From Bradyrhizobium macuxiense (lineage in GTDB: Bacteria; Pseudomonadota; Alphaproteobacteria; Rhizobiales; Xanthobacteraceae): 61,516 nucleotides of DNA. This document shows positions 48,589 through 58,076 of this stretch, piece after piece. The translations under genes and the position numbers were made by a program. The number at the start of each line of letters is the position of its first letter. The stretch's first letter is position 1. Under the pieces are notes generated by a model. That model did no database searches. It saw only the letters and a program-made list of their open reading frames with translations, and had not been told where the DNA came from. Where the stretch lies: contig NZ_LNCU01000039.1 in NCBI RefSeq assembly GCF_001542415.1, positions 209,753 through 271,268 on the forward strand, in the 5' to 3' direction.

Positions 48589-50274
48589 TCATCCATGAGC
48601 TGCGACCTGCTCTGCTGCGGCCTCATCCTGCGCCATCTTGCGTAGAGCGCCACGAATTATCTTGCCCGTGGTTGTTAGGGGAATCTCATCAATGAAGCGT
48701 ACGACGCGCGGATATTCGTGCGCCGCTAGGCGTGACTTGACGAAATTTGCAATGTCGTCAGCCAATGCATCTGATCCAACATGTCCATCCTTGAGCACGA
48801 CATATGCGGCAACGACCGCCCCCCGCAGCGGATCCGGTTTCGCGACGACGCCGGCAAGACGGACAGCTTGGTGCGCAAGCAGGCAATCCTCGACTTCTGC
48901 AGGGCCAATCCGATAGCCGGCGGAGCCAATGACATCGTCATTGCGCCCCACAAAGTGAAGCCGGCCTTCAGCATCGCGCACCCCCTGGTCACCCGTCAGA
49001 AGCCATTTCCCATCCGGCCCTTCTACGAACTTCTCGCGGGTCCCCTCGGGATTTTGCCAATAGCCGATGAACATCACGGGGTCGGGAGATAAAACCGCAA
49101 GGGCGCCTTCCGTCTCGTTGGGTTGGCGAATGCCGGTCGCAGCATCGATTACATCAACAACGTGACCAGGCACAGACCGGCCCATTTTGCCCGGAAAGGG
49201 GGGCTCTAGCGCTGCACAGGAAGAGACCACCATGTTGCACTCGGTCTGGCCGTAAAATTCGTTGATCGTGACCCCAAGCGTCGCACGCCCCCATTCGATC
49301 AATTCTGCACCAAGCGGTTCGCCGCCGCTTGCCACCGAGCGAAGGCGCACCTTGGGCGTCTGGGTCTTAGGCAGGAGCTTCATCATCTTCAAAGCGGTGG
49401 GAGGCAAAAAGGCGTTGCGTATTTGGCAGGTCTTGATCAGGTCGAACGCTGCCTCTGCGGTGAATTTCGTAAACCGACAGGCGACAACCGGGATGCCATG
49501 ATGAAGCGCCGGCATGAGTACATCGAGCAGACCGCCAATCCATGCCCAGTCAGCAGGAGTCCAGAAACGATCTCCGTCGTGAGGAAGAAACTCGTGGCTC
49601 ATTTCAACACCCGGAAGATGTCCCAGCAGAACCCTGTGGGCATGTAGGGCACCTTTAGGGTTTCCTGTGGTACCTGACGTGTAAATTAGAATTGCTGGAT
49701 CATCCGCGCGTGTCGACACAGGTTCGAAGACTTCTGATTCTGCCGCGCAAACTGCAGCGAAGCTCTTGGCCGGTCCAATCGCGCCATCGACGCAGATGAT
49801 CAACTCCAATGCGGGGAGTTGCGGAAGAAGAGGTTTTATTCGCTCGACGCCCGAGGCGTCGGTTACGATTGCTCTTGCGCCAGAATTTGCCAGGCGATGT
49901 AGAAGGGCATCGGGTCCAAACAGTGTAAATAGCGGGATCGAGATGCATGCGAGTTTTGCGAGCGCAACATGCACCACTGCTGTCTCGAAGCGCTGAGGAA
50001 GCATAACCCCAACCCGATCGCCCATCTCTCCGGCACGTCGGCCAATGCCGCGCGCGCTCAAGGCGTTAGCCAGCCGGTTGGAGATTGCCTTCAAGTCGCC
50101 GAAGCTGTATTCGCGAGTGGGTTTTCCAGGCTCCACGTCGATGATCGCCAATCGACCGGGTTCCTTATCGGCCCACCTGTCGCATATATCCGCACCGATA
50201 TTGTAGTAATCAGGGATATTCCAGCGAAACTCATTTCGAACCTCATCGAACGTTTTTCCTTTTTTCAGCATCAC
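48589..50274 (-). CDS. AMP-forming acyl-CoA synthetase
   Basis: A 561-residue ANL-family enzyme that activates a carboxylic acid with ATP and joins it to CoA. It has ILIYTSGTTGNPKG (about residues 193-206), the YGQTECN motif, the hinge region TGDQGVRDAEGRLHF, and the acyl-adenylating Lys in TTTGKIIRGAL. Length and the SGGEPLG and WAWIGGL stretches resemble acetyl- or medium-chain acyl-CoA synthetases. It is transcribed away from the amidohydrolase and ABC genes, 700 bases apart. It may activate the acid released by the amidohydrolases, but that link is inference. Confidence 0.85.
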   Translation of the reverse strand: MMLKKGKTFDEVRNEFRWNIPDYYNIGADICDRWADKEPGRLAIIDVEPGKPTREYSFGDLKAISNRLANALSARGIGRRAGEMGDRVGVMLPQRFETAVVHVALAKLACISIPLFTLFGPDALLHRLANSGARAIVTDASGVERIKPLLPQLPALELIICVDGAIGPAKSFAAVCAAESEVFEPVSTRADDPAILIYTSGTTGNPKGALHAHRVLLGHLPGVEMSHEFLPHDGDRFWTPADWAWIGGLLDVLMPALHHGIPVVACRFTKFTAEAAFDLIKTCQIRNAFLPPTALKMMKLLPKTQTPKVRLRSVASGGEPLGAELIEWGRATLGVTINEFYGQTECNMVVSSCAALEPPFPGKMGRSVPGHVVDVIDAATGIRQPNETEGALAVLSPDPVMFIGYWQNPEGTREKFVEGPDGKWLLTGDQGVRDAEGRLHFVGRNDDVIGSAGYRIGPAEVEDCLLAHQAVRLAGVVAKPDPLRGAVVAAYVVLKDGHVGSDALADDIANFVKSRLAAHEYPRVVRFIDEIPLTTTGKIIRGALRKMAQDEAAAEQVAAHG

Positions 50275-50974
50275 TGATCCTTTGTCCTGCGTTTGAGAGG
50301 GCGTCGTCCTTGACCTGAGCTCCGGGCGATAAGCGTCCTTCGGCTATTGTGCTCCTCGTCGTGCTTCCAGCGTCTGCTCCGATGTCATGGCGTCTGTTAC
50401 GATCAGCAGTCCTCCCCGACCGGTGCATTGGGGCGTATCCGCTGCACCTTTCGCGCGTCCGGGTCATATCTGAAGCGAGAGCTTCGCCGATTCCAGGAAA
50501 CCGGCGGTATAGGCGCAAAAGCGAAGTGCCAACGCTGACCGCGCCTCGCGGCTGCTTCGTGGGGCGCGCTGATGCAGGGCTCGGGGGAGCAGGGATAAGC
50601 ATTTGCGAGCCCCTTGTGAGCGGCTGGCTGTCAGTGAAGCCTTCCTGACGCCGGCAGCGTCCAAGTAGCCGATCTGTGCTGAGGCGCTCGCTATATTCTT
50701 CTCCATTCGATCGAAAGTTCGGAAGCGCCCACACGGAAGCTCGACCAGCTGCGCGCGCGATTGTTGAGCTCGTTGGCGTCGCGCGCTCTGTGGTCCCTTG
50801 CTGTGTCACGCAACCTAGCCTGAGAAATTCCGGGTCGGAAAAAGCCGAGTTCCGGCAATAGGCTTATGAAAATAATATGTCAAACGAAAGAAAATATTTG
50901 ACTTTGATCTATGAATTTCGTTCTCTTGGGTAATTCAGTGTGGCGCTGGGTGCCATGCACCAACTTCGGGTGAC
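50275..50974. promoter_or_regulatory. Divergent intergenic region between the synthetase and the uptake operon
   Basis: 700 bases. The last 75 (50865-50940) are AT-rich, unlike the rest, and contain TTGACT at 50897, a candidate -35. No regulator gene or operator palindrome is evident. Confidence 0.35.
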
Positions 50975-51775
50975 GTGTTGCTGTACGCAGAAACCTTGCC
51001 GAGTGTGCTCTCACCGTTGGACCCGCGCCCGGTTGAACTGGTCAATGCCAACGGACGTGCTGACTTCGTGCTGGTTTGCGAGCACGCGGGGATCGCTGTC
51101 CCAGGGCGGCTCAAGAACCTTGGTCTGCCCGCGGCCGAAATCCTTGGGCATATTGCCTACGATATCGGCGCCGAAGGTGTAGCGCGTTGCCTTGCGGATC
51201 GCCTCGATGCTCCGCTTTTCCTGCAGCGCTATAGCCGGCTTGTCATCGACTGCAATCGTCCGTTTAGCGCGCCCGATTGCGTTCCGGAGGTGAGTGACGG
51301 AACAGTCGTGCCGGGCAATTTGCAGCTCGCGGAGTATCACCGCCGTCAGCGCTATGCGGAGATCCACGAGCCATTCCATCGGGAGGTGGCGCTCTTCCTA
51401 GACCGTCGCGCGACGGCGGGTTCGCCGGCGGTCCTAGTCGCCGTGCACAGCTTTACGCCGCGGCTGGCAGGAGGGCCCGAGCGACCCTGGCAACTCGGTG
51501 TGCTCTCCAACCGTGACCGCAGCTTTGCCGAGCGTTTCCTGGGCTCTTTTCAGGAGCGGAATCCAACGACGATCTGCGCACATAACGAGCCGTATGTCGT
51601 CGACGATCAGGGGGACTACACGATTCCGGTGCACGGGGAGGCGCGCGGCTTGCTGCACCTATTGCTTGAAATTCGTAACGATTTGATCGGTGATCCCGAG
51701 GGGCAGCGCCGATGGGCGAGCTTGATCGCCGATGGGCTGATCGATGCGCGAGAGAAAAAGCATGTCAACGATTGA
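50975..51775 (+). CDS. N-formylglutamate amidohydrolase-family protein
   Basis: A 266-residue hydrolase. It has the FGase pattern: DFVLVCEHAGIAVPGRLKNL near residue 29, YSRLVIDCNRPF, a VAVHSFTPRLAGG stretch and SNRDRSFAERF, ending HGEARGLLHLLLEIRND. FGase family members cleave N-formyl or related amide bonds and bind zinc through Glu/His residues (CEH and VHSF here). GTG at 50975 is assumed as start. It overlaps the next gene by 14 bases and opens the catabolic operon. The true substrate is unknown; no histidine-utilisation (hut) genes are nearby, so N-formylglutamate itself is not implied. Confidence 0.8.
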   Translation: MLLYAETLPSVLSPLDPRPVELVNANGRADFVLVCEHAGIAVPGRLKNLGLPAAEILGHIAYDIGAEGVARCLADRLDAPLFLQRYSRLVIDCNRPFSAPDCVPEVSDGTVVPGNLQLAEYHRRQRYAEIHEPFHREVALFLDRRATAGSPAVLVAVHSFTPRLAGGPERPWQLGVLSNRDRSFAERFLGSFQERNPTTICAHNEPYVVDDQGDYTIPVHGEARGLLHLLLEIRNDLIGDPEGQRRWASLIADGLIDAREKKHVND

Positions 51776-52424
51776 TTTTCCCACGACACGCGAGATGCCG
51801 CTCAATCCGAAGCAGTCGGCGCTGTTGTTCATCGACGTGCAGAACTTTTGCGTGCGACGCGATGGCGGCGAGTTCAAGGATGTGTCGGACGCAGAGATTG
51901 CCGGCAAATACGGCTATTATTTCGATCGTTTGAAGAATCTTGCCATCCCCAACATGCAGCGGTTGCAGGAGGCGTTTCGTGCCGCAGGCATAGAAGTACT
52001 CTACACGACGATCGAGAGCCTCACCAAGGATGGTCGCGATCGCAGCCTCGATTACAAGATCACGGGCTTCAATGTCCCAAAGGGCTCATGGGACGGGAAG
52101 GTTATCGACGAGATCGCGCCCGGCGACGACGAAATCGTGCTGCCGAAATCGTCCTCAAGCGTCTTTGTGTCCACCCACGTCGATTACCTGCTGCGTAATC
52201 TTGGGGTTAAGCAGCTGGTGTTGGCCGGGCTGGTTACCGACCAGTGCGTGGAATCTGCGGTGCGTGACGCCTGCGATCTCGGCTACCTCGTGACGCTCGT
52301 ACCAGATGCCTGCGCCACCTATAGCCAGGACCGTCACGACAACACTCTGCGAGCGATCAAGGGGTATTGTCGCCAGGTCGATACAGATGCGCTGCTCGAC
52401 GAGATCGGAAGGTACTCGCGATAA
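51762..52424 (+). CDS. Isochorismatase-family cysteine hydrolase
   Basis: A 220-residue protein from MSTIDFPTTREMPLNPKQSA. The three catalytic residues are visible: Asp in ALLFIDVQNF, Lys in VLPKSSSSVF and Cys in LVTDQCVESAV. The family includes nicotinamidase, N-carbamoylsarcosine amidase and ureidoacrylate/maleamate hydrolases; the cis-peptide segment before the Cys is typical. It overlaps the preceding gene, so the two amidase-type enzymes are translated together. A role in removing ammonia or a carbamoyl group from the imported compound is plausible but not shown. It is soluble. Confidence 0.85.
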   Translation: MSTIDFPTTREMPLNPKQSALLFIDVQNFCVRRDGGEFKDVSDAEIAGKYGYYFDRLKNLAIPNMQRLQEAFRAAGIEVLYTTIESLTKDGRDRSLDYKITGFNVPKGSWDGKVIDEIAPGDDEIVLPKSSSSVFVSTHVDYLLRNLGVKQLVLAGLVTDQCVESAVRDACDLGYLVTLVPDACATYSQDRHDNTLRAIKGYCRQVDTDALLDEIGRYSR

Positions 52425-52561
52425 ACGACCGAGAGCGAGTGAATCGTAATTCTTCGCGACTGAGGTGCGGCCGCCTGAACCAAAACGCGACGGCCGCACT
52501 CGTCGATTGCACCCGTTCAAAGATGTTCAGCACGTGCCATCAAGGAGAGGGGAATATAACG

Positions 52562-53797
52562 ATGACCGTAAAATTTTCTAGTCTTTGGCTGAGTCTCGCG
52601 TTTGCTGGCCTCATCGCGACCAACTCTGCCCATGCTGAAGGGAAGATCAGCAAGATCGGCGTTATTGCGCCGCTCGCTGGAGGCAGCGCCGCCGACGGCA
52701 GCGAAATGGTCGACGGCGCCAAGCTCGCCGTTGACGAAATCAATGCGACGGGCGGCGTGGCCGGCTACAAGCTTCAGGTCGTCGTTGGCGACACGCAGAG
52801 CATGTCAGTGGAGTCGGTCACGAGCGCCGTCCAGCGGCTGACGAATGACCCTGACCTGAATGCCGTCATCACCGGCTATGCCGACTATAGCAATTTTGAG
52901 ATCGAGATGATGGCCGAGCAGGATATGCCGTACCTGCTCTACGCGAGCACCGACTCGACGCGCGCGATCATTGCACCCCATCCGGACAAGTTCCCGACTG
53001 TCTGGTCGTTGAACGCTTCTTATGATGCCTACAAAACGGCAATGATTCCGGTGCTGCACAGCCTGGAGAAGAGCGGCAAGTTGAAGCTGCAAAACAAGAA
53101 GGTGGCTCTAATCTCCACCGACAATCCTTACTCGAAGTCAATCATGAATGGATTGAAAAAGAGCTTCGAAGAAGACGGTTGGACGGTCACATCTGCTGAC
53201 CTTCTGCCGACGGGAGAAATCAGCGACTGGCGAACGTTCCTCGTCAAGGTCCGGCAGGACAACCCGGCAGTCGTCATAAATACCGACCCGAGGGCTGACA
53301 ACGCAGCAAAGTTTTTGACCCAGTTTCTCGAGCAGCCGACCAACAGCCTGGTGTTTATCCAGTATGCACCGCACATTCCGGAATTCCTCAAATTAACCGG
53401 CGAGAAGGCAACGGGCGTCATCTACAATCTGATCGGCGGAACGCTGCCGAAAAGCCCGCGCACGGCTGAGATCAATACCAAGTTTCACGCCAAATTCGGC
53501 TACGAGCCGGGCTCAAGCGGACCGGCGGTCTACGAGGAGGTTATGCTCTACGCCGACGCACTGAAGAAGGTTGGCGACCCGAAGAAGCGGCTCGCAATCG
53601 GAAAAGCCATCGGTGAAATCAACAAGCTGACAGCGCAGGGTAGGCTTTCGTTCGATCCGAAGACGCATCTTGCCGTCCAAAGCGACGACGACTTTCCGAT
53701 CCAGTTCTACCAGGTTTGGGACGGCAAGCGGGTCCTGTTTTCTCCGCAGCAGCATGCGGACGGCGAATTCCGCATGCCGCCCTGGATGAAGCAATAA
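52562..53797 (+). CDS. ABC transporter substrate-binding protein (Liv type), paralogue 1
   Basis: A 411-residue periplasmic binding protein. The start at 52562 follows an AAGGAGAGGGG stretch; upstream in-frame codons are rejected. A signal peptide (LWLSLAFAGLIATNSAHA) precedes IGVIAPLAGGSAADGSEMVD, then GDTQ, IMNGLKKSFEEDGWTV and YEEVMLYADAL, the Peripla_BP_6 pattern of branched-chain amino acid receptors. It is about 70% identical by eye to the second receptor at 55287. Two paralogues flanking an M20 gene suggest duplication, perhaps to bind two related ligands. Both should dock on the one LivHMGF transporter. Confidence 0.88.
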   Translation: MTVKFSSLWLSLAFAGLIATNSAHAEGKISKIGVIAPLAGGSAADGSEMVDGAKLAVDEINATGGVAGYKLQVVVGDTQSMSVESVTSAVQRLTNDPDLNAVITGYADYSNFEIEMMAEQDMPYLLYASTDSTRAIIAPHPDKFPTVWSLNASYDAYKTAMIPVLHSLEKSGKLKLQNKKVALISTDNPYSKSIMNGLKKSFEEDGWTVTSADLLPTGEISDWRTFLVKVRQDNPAVVINTDPRADNAAKFLTQFLEQPTNSLVFIQYAPHIPEFLKLTGEKATGVIYNLIGGTLPKSPRTAEINTKFHAKFGYEPGSSGPAVYEEVMLYADALKKVGDPKKRLAIGKAIGEINKLTAQGRLSFDPKTHLAVQSDDDFPIQFYQVWDGKRVLFSPQQHADGEFRMPPWMKQ

Positions 53798-53921
53798 GCA
53801 TTGCGGCGGTGCGGCGTTATCGCGTCGCACGCCCAGACACGCTGATCCATGAGACTGGCGGCCGCGCGTTGGCCGCCATGGGCCAAGCGATATCTGTGCT
53901 GGACATAGGGAGGGGTTCCAA

Positions 53922-55238
53922 ATGGGAAATATAGACGCTGCAGTGAAGGCCGCCTGGAACGCGATCGATCGCGAGCGGAGTTACACGACTGAGCTCACCC
54001 AAAGGCTTGTCCGAATACCATCGGTCAATCCGAAGTTCGTCAATGATCCAGGCCAGAACCGCGAGAGCGCCGTCCAAGACCTGGTTGAATCGGAACTCAC
54101 GTCGCTTGGTATGTCGATCGACCGGTGGGACGTCTTTCCGGACCGGCCTAACGTCATCGGTCAGCTCACTGGCTTGGAAGAGCGTAGCCTGTTGTTGTGC
54201 GGCCATATCGATGTGGTGCCGGTCGGCGAGGCCGGCACCTGGACGGTCGACCCTTTCGGGGGCGAGATCAAGGATGGTAGGCTTTACGGGCGTGGTGCCA
54301 TCGACATGAAGAGCGGCGTCGCAGCCGCCATTGCTGCCATCCGGGGCATCAGGGCGGCAGGTATCGAACTTGAGGGACGTGTTGCCCTCCATTCGGTGGT
54401 CGATGAAGAAGCTGGCGGCTTTGGTGCGATAGACGCCGTCAAGCGCGGCTATCTCGCCAAGGCGGCGATCATCACCGAACTAACGATGGGTGATATCCAG
54501 GTCTGCGAAGGCGGTCTGGAATGGATACGCATCACCATCACCGGTCGGCAAGGCCATTCGGCGTGGCGCTACAACGAGATTTGGCCGCAGCGTGATGCAC
54601 CTGATCGGCTGCGGCCAGCCGTGAATGCGATTGATATTGCAACCCGTTTTCTGGAAGCGCTCAGGAATTTCGAATATTCGAGGTGCCGCATGCGTCAACA
54701 CCCGCTGCTGCCGCCCGGTATGAATACGATCAATGTCGGGGCAATGCGCGCTGGCGCGGGGCTTGGGCCGGACGGATTGCCGCTCATCATGACCAATCCC
54801 GCTATCATTCCGGACGTGGCGGTTATCGACCTCGACTACAAATTCCTGCCCCACCAGACCAAGCAAGAGATCCGGTCTGAGTTCGAAGCGTTCGTCCACC
54901 ACTTCTGCCAGCAGGATCTTTGGCTGCAGAAGAATCCGATCAAGGTGCAATGGGAGCTCGGTGGCCTGCATTTCCCGCCTATGGATACCGCGCCAGATCA
55001 TCCGCTTGTGCAGTCGCTTTTGCAGCGTCGAACCCAGTTGGGCGGCAAGCCCAAGATCTCTGGAATGATTGCCGTCGTCGACGCGGCGCACTACGCCGGC
55101 GCGGGAGTTGATGCCGTGATCTGCGGCGCAACCGGCGATGGTTTCCACGGCGCCGACGAGTATGTGGATATCGCCTCGTTGGAGGAAACAACCAAAACCT
55201 TGGCCGCCGGAATCATCGATTGGTGCGGAATCAAATGA
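53922..55238 (+). CDS. M20-family metallo-deacylase (ArgE/DapE-like)
   Basis: A 438-residue zinc hydrolase. Ligands and catalytic residues are seen in LLCGHIDVVPVG (His, Asp), RGAIDMKSGVAA (bridging Asp), VVDEEAGGFGA (catalytic Glu, ligand Glu) and GDGFHGADEYV (final His). A dimerisation domain spans about residues 195-330 (ITITGRQGHSAWRYNEIW). The family removes acyl or formyl groups from amino compounds or hydrolyses dipeptides. Its place between two receptors of the same uptake system suggests that it acts on the imported substrate. No signal peptide, so it acts in the cytosol. Confidence 0.88.
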   Translation: MGNIDAAVKAAWNAIDRERSYTTELTQRLVRIPSVNPKFVNDPGQNRESAVQDLVESELTSLGMSIDRWDVFPDRPNVIGQLTGLEERSLLLCGHIDVVPVGEAGTWTVDPFGGEIKDGRLYGRGAIDMKSGVAAAIAAIRGIRAAGIELEGRVALHSVVDEEAGGFGAIDAVKRGYLAKAAIITELTMGDIQVCEGGLEWIRITITGRQGHSAWRYNEIWPQRDAPDRLRPAVNAIDIATRFLEALRNFEYSRCRMRQHPLLPPGMNTINVGAMRAGAGLGPDGLPLIMTNPAIIPDVAVIDLDYKFLPHQTKQEIRSEFEAFVHHFCQQDLWLQKNPIKVQWELGGLHFPPMDTAPDHPLVQSLLQRRTQLGGKPKISGMIAVVDAAHYAGAGVDAVICGATGDGFHGADEYVDIASLEETTKTLAAGIIDWCGIK

Positions 55239-55286
55239 TTGCTCGCAAATGAGTAAACAAGCGCAGTGAAAGAGGGGACTGCTACA

Positions 55287-56522
55287 ATGAAGCTTTCTAG
55301 TCTTTTGACCTGTCTGGTTGTTGTTGCGCTCGCCGCGTCAGCGCCTGCCCATTCTGCTGATAGAATTGCCAAGATCGGTATCCTCGCGCCGCTGACCGGA
55401 AACTCGGCTGCGGATGGAAACGAAATGATCGACGGCGCCAAGCTCGCCGTTGATGAAATCAATGCAGCCGGCGGGGTGGCTGGCTACAAGCTGCAGGTGG
55501 TCGTAGGTGACACCCAGAACCAGTCCGCCGATGCGGTGACCAGCGCGATCGAACGCTTGGCGGGTGACCATGACCTGAACGCCATCCTCACCGGCTACGC
55601 CAGCGGCAGCAATTTTGAAATCGAGACCATGGCCGAGCAGGATATGCCGTACCTGATCTGGGCGAATTCGGCTCAGACGCGGGACATCATCGCGCCCCAT
55701 CCGGACAAGTTCCCGACTGTCTGGTCAATGGCCCCGTCCCTGGATGAGTACAATACGGCGATGGTCCCGGTTGTTAAGGGCCTACTTGCAGATGGCAAGC
55801 TCAGGCTGCGGAATACGAAGGTGGCCCTGATCTCTTCGGACAATCCCTATTCGAAGACCATCATGAACGGGCTCAAGAAGAGCTTCGAGAGTGCGGGCTG
55901 GACCGTGACGTCGGCAGATCTTCTGCCGTTCGGCGAGATCGACAACTGGCGAACATTCCTGGCCAAGGTCCGCCAGGATAATCCAGCCGTTATCATCAAT
56001 ACCGACTATCAGCCGGGCAACGCCGGGAAATTCCTGACCCAGTTCCTCGAGCAGCCGACCGACAGCCTGGTCTTCATCCAGTATGCGCCTTCGGTCCCCG
56101 AATTCTTGAAGTTGACGGGCAAGCAGGCCACGGGCGTCGTCTATAACCTGCTGGGCGGCACGCTCAACACGCCTGCGAATCCGCGGGCTGCCGAGGTGAT
56201 CAAGAAATATCAGGACAAATACGGCCACGAACCAGGCACGTACGGGCCAGCGCTCTACGAGGAGGTCATGGTCTATGCCGATGCCCTGGCGAAGGTAGGA
56301 GATCCGACCAAGCGGAGCGCGATCGGCAAGGCTATTGGCGACACCCACAAGCAGATCGTAAGTGGCAAGCTCTCCTTTGATGCGAAAACGCATCTCGCCA
56401 ACCAAGGTGATGACTCAATTCCCATCCAGTTCTTCCAGATCTGGGACGGCAAGCGGGTTCTGTTTTACCCGAAGCAGTATGCGGACGGAGAGTTCCGCAT
56501 GCCTCCGTGGATGCAGCAATAG
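55287..56522 (+). CDS. ABC transporter substrate-binding protein (Liv type), paralogue 2
   Basis: A 411-residue periplasmic receptor. The start MKLSSLLTCLVVVALAASAP at 55287 gives a proper signal peptide; an earlier in-frame start at 55266 would add only seven residues. The mature part mirrors paralogue 1 closely (KIGILAPLTGNSAADGNEMI, KKSFESAGWTVTSADLLP, YADGEFRMPPWMQQ), about 70% identical. Differences cluster near the ligand-facing segments after ITGYADYSN/LTGYASGSN and in TDSTRAII/SAQTRDII, which may change specificity. It leads into livG after 70 bases. Confidence 0.88.
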   Translation: MKLSSLLTCLVVVALAASAPAHSADRIAKIGILAPLTGNSAADGNEMIDGAKLAVDEINAAGGVAGYKLQVVVGDTQNQSADAVTSAIERLAGDHDLNAILTGYASGSNFEIETMAEQDMPYLIWANSAQTRDIIAPHPDKFPTVWSMAPSLDEYNTAMVPVVKGLLADGKLRLRNTKVALISSDNPYSKTIMNGLKKSFESAGWTVTSADLLPFGEIDNWRTFLAKVRQDNPAVIINTDYQPGNAGKFLTQFLEQPTDSLVFIQYAPSVPEFLKLTGKQATGVVYNLLGGTLNTPANPRAAEVIKKYQDKYGHEPGTYGPALYEEVMVYADALAKVGDPTKRSAIGKAIGDTHKQIVSGKLSFDAKTHLANQGDDSIPIQFFQIWDGKRVLFYPKQYADGEFRMPPWMQQ

Positions 56523-56592
56523 TGCCTCGGCGTGCGGCCACGCGGCAATGGCACGTGGCCGCTTCTTCCACTGCGAGCCGGAAGATGAGACG

Positions 56593-57348
56593 ATGGTAGA
56601 ACCAAATGACGATATGCCGCTGCTCGAGATGCGCCAGGTAACCCGGCGCTTCGGTGCACTGCTAGCGCTTGATAATGTGTCGTTCTCGGTTCGAAAGAGC
56701 GAGATCTTCGGCATTGCCGGTCCGAACGGTAGCGGCAAGAGCACGCTCTTCAATGTCATCACCGGGATTCCGTTTCCGCCGAGCGAGGGTGAAATACTGC
56801 TTGCTGGCAAGCCAATCCATCGGCTGCCCCCGCATCAGATCAGCCGGGCGGGTATCCTTCGAACATTCCAAAAGGATGCGGAGTTTGCGACGCTGAGCGC
56901 GCGCGAGAACGTTTATGCAAGCGCCGTCTATTGCGGGAGGATGACATCGACTGAGGCGAAAGAAGCCGCTGATCATGCGCTCGATGACGTGTCACTCAAG
57001 GCTGAACGCCGGGCGAAAGCCGCCTCAGACCTTTCCGTCTTTGAGCGCAAGCAATTGATGATAGCTTCTGCAATCGCAGGCCGGCCCAAGGTGCTTCTCC
57101 TCGATGAGCCGGCCGCCGGCCTCACCAAGCCGGAAGTAACCGGGCTCTCCGATCTCATATTTACCGTGCACCGACGCGGCATCACTGTTGTGCTTATCGA
57201 ACACGTCCTGCCGCTTCTCTTGAATGTGTCCGAACGTCTGATGATTCTCAATCACGGTGCCATCATCGCCTCAGGAAGTCCGGCAGAGGTGGTGCGTAAC
57301 CCGGAGGTCGTGGAAGCTTATCTCGGCAAACGTGAGGCCAGGCTTTGA
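56593..57348 (+). CDS. livG: Liv-type ABC transporter ATPase LivG
   Basis: A 251-residue cytosolic ATPase. Start ATG at 56593; the frame further upstream overlaps the receptor gene. Walker A is GPNGSGKST, Walker B VLLLDEPAAG, and the switch His is in VVLIEHVLP. The signature is DLSVFERKQLMIA, not the usual LSGGQ: the second Gly is replaced and the first position is Val. LivG proteins often vary here (LSYGQQR), but this loss is larger. The C-terminal GSPAEVVRNPEVVEAYLG is typical of LivG. It overlaps livF by four bases (TTGA). Confidence 0.88.
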   Translation: MVEPNDDMPLLEMRQVTRRFGALLALDNVSFSVRKSEIFGIAGPNGSGKSTLFNVITGIPFPPSEGEILLAGKPIHRLPPHQISRAGILRTFQKDAEFATLSARENVYASAVYCGRMTSTEAKEAADHALDDVSLKAERRAKAASDLSVFERKQLMIASAIAGRPKVLLLDEPAAGLTKPEVTGLSDLIFTVHRRGITVVLIEHVLPLLLNVSERLMILNHGAIIASGSPAEVVRNPEVVEAYLGKREARL

Positions 57349-58076
57349 GCAACAATACAAACGCCCTTGAAATCGCCGGCTTGCGTGCCGGTTACGATGC
57401 TTCCGATGTGCTGCTCGGCATGAGCTTTCACGTCGGACCGACGGAGCGCGTCGGCCTCTTTGGACCCAACGGGCACGGCAAGACGACGCTTCTCAACACG
57501 ATTTCGCGGGTGATCCGCCCACGAGCGGGGGATGTCCGCTTCATGGGCGAGCCGATCGATCAGCTCGCGCCCCAGAAGATCGTGGCGCGCGGCTTGATTC
57601 ACGTGCCTCAGGCCAACCGCCTCTTTCCTGACATGCAGATCATGGAGACGCTCGAGCTTGCGGCGTTCACGCCGCGCGCGCGGGAGGAGCTGAAGACAAA
57701 TCTCGATTATGTGCTCAACCTGTTTCCCCGGCTTGCCGAGCGCCGTCGGCAGCAATGCAAGACGCTGTCAGGCGGCGAGCGTCAGATGCTGTCAATCGGC
57801 GCGGGACTCATGTGCGCGCCTCGCATGCTGATGCTGGATGAGCCAACGCTTGGGCTGTCCCCGAAGCTCAAGGACGAGCTTGCTGAGGCAATCTCGGAAA
57901 TCTCGTCGCGCGGCATTCCACTTCTTCTCGTCGAACAGGATATCGCATTCATCCTGTCCTTGGTCGACCGCATGTACCTTGTCGACCACGGCGAGATCCG
58001 CCGGGAGATCAACCGGAGCGGAGAACTCGACCATCAGGAAATCATGGATATGTATTTCGGATCGGAGGGCGCATGA
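57345..58076 (+). CDS. livF: Liv-type ABC transporter ATPase LivF
   Basis: A 243-residue ATPase that pairs with LivG. It begins with TTG at 57345, overlapping the livG stop; no better start fits. Walker A is GPNGHGKTT, the signature LSGGERQML is canonical, Walker B is MLMLDEPTLGLSP, and the switch His is replaced by Gln in LLLVEQDIAF, which is normal for LivF. It overlaps livH by ATGA at 58073-58076. With LivG it forms the motor that energises import. Confidence 0.88.
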   Translation: MSNNTNALEIAGLRAGYDASDVLLGMSFHVGPTERVGLFGPNGHGKTTLLNTISRVIRPRAGDVRFMGEPIDQLAPQKIVARGLIHVPQANRLFPDMQIMETLELAAFTPRAREELKTNLDYVLNLFPRLAERRRQQCKTLSGGERQMLSIGAGLMCAPRMLMLDEPTLGLSPKLKDELAEAISEISSRGIPLLLVEQDIAFILSLVDRMYLVDHGEIRREINRSGELDHQEIMDMYFGSEGA

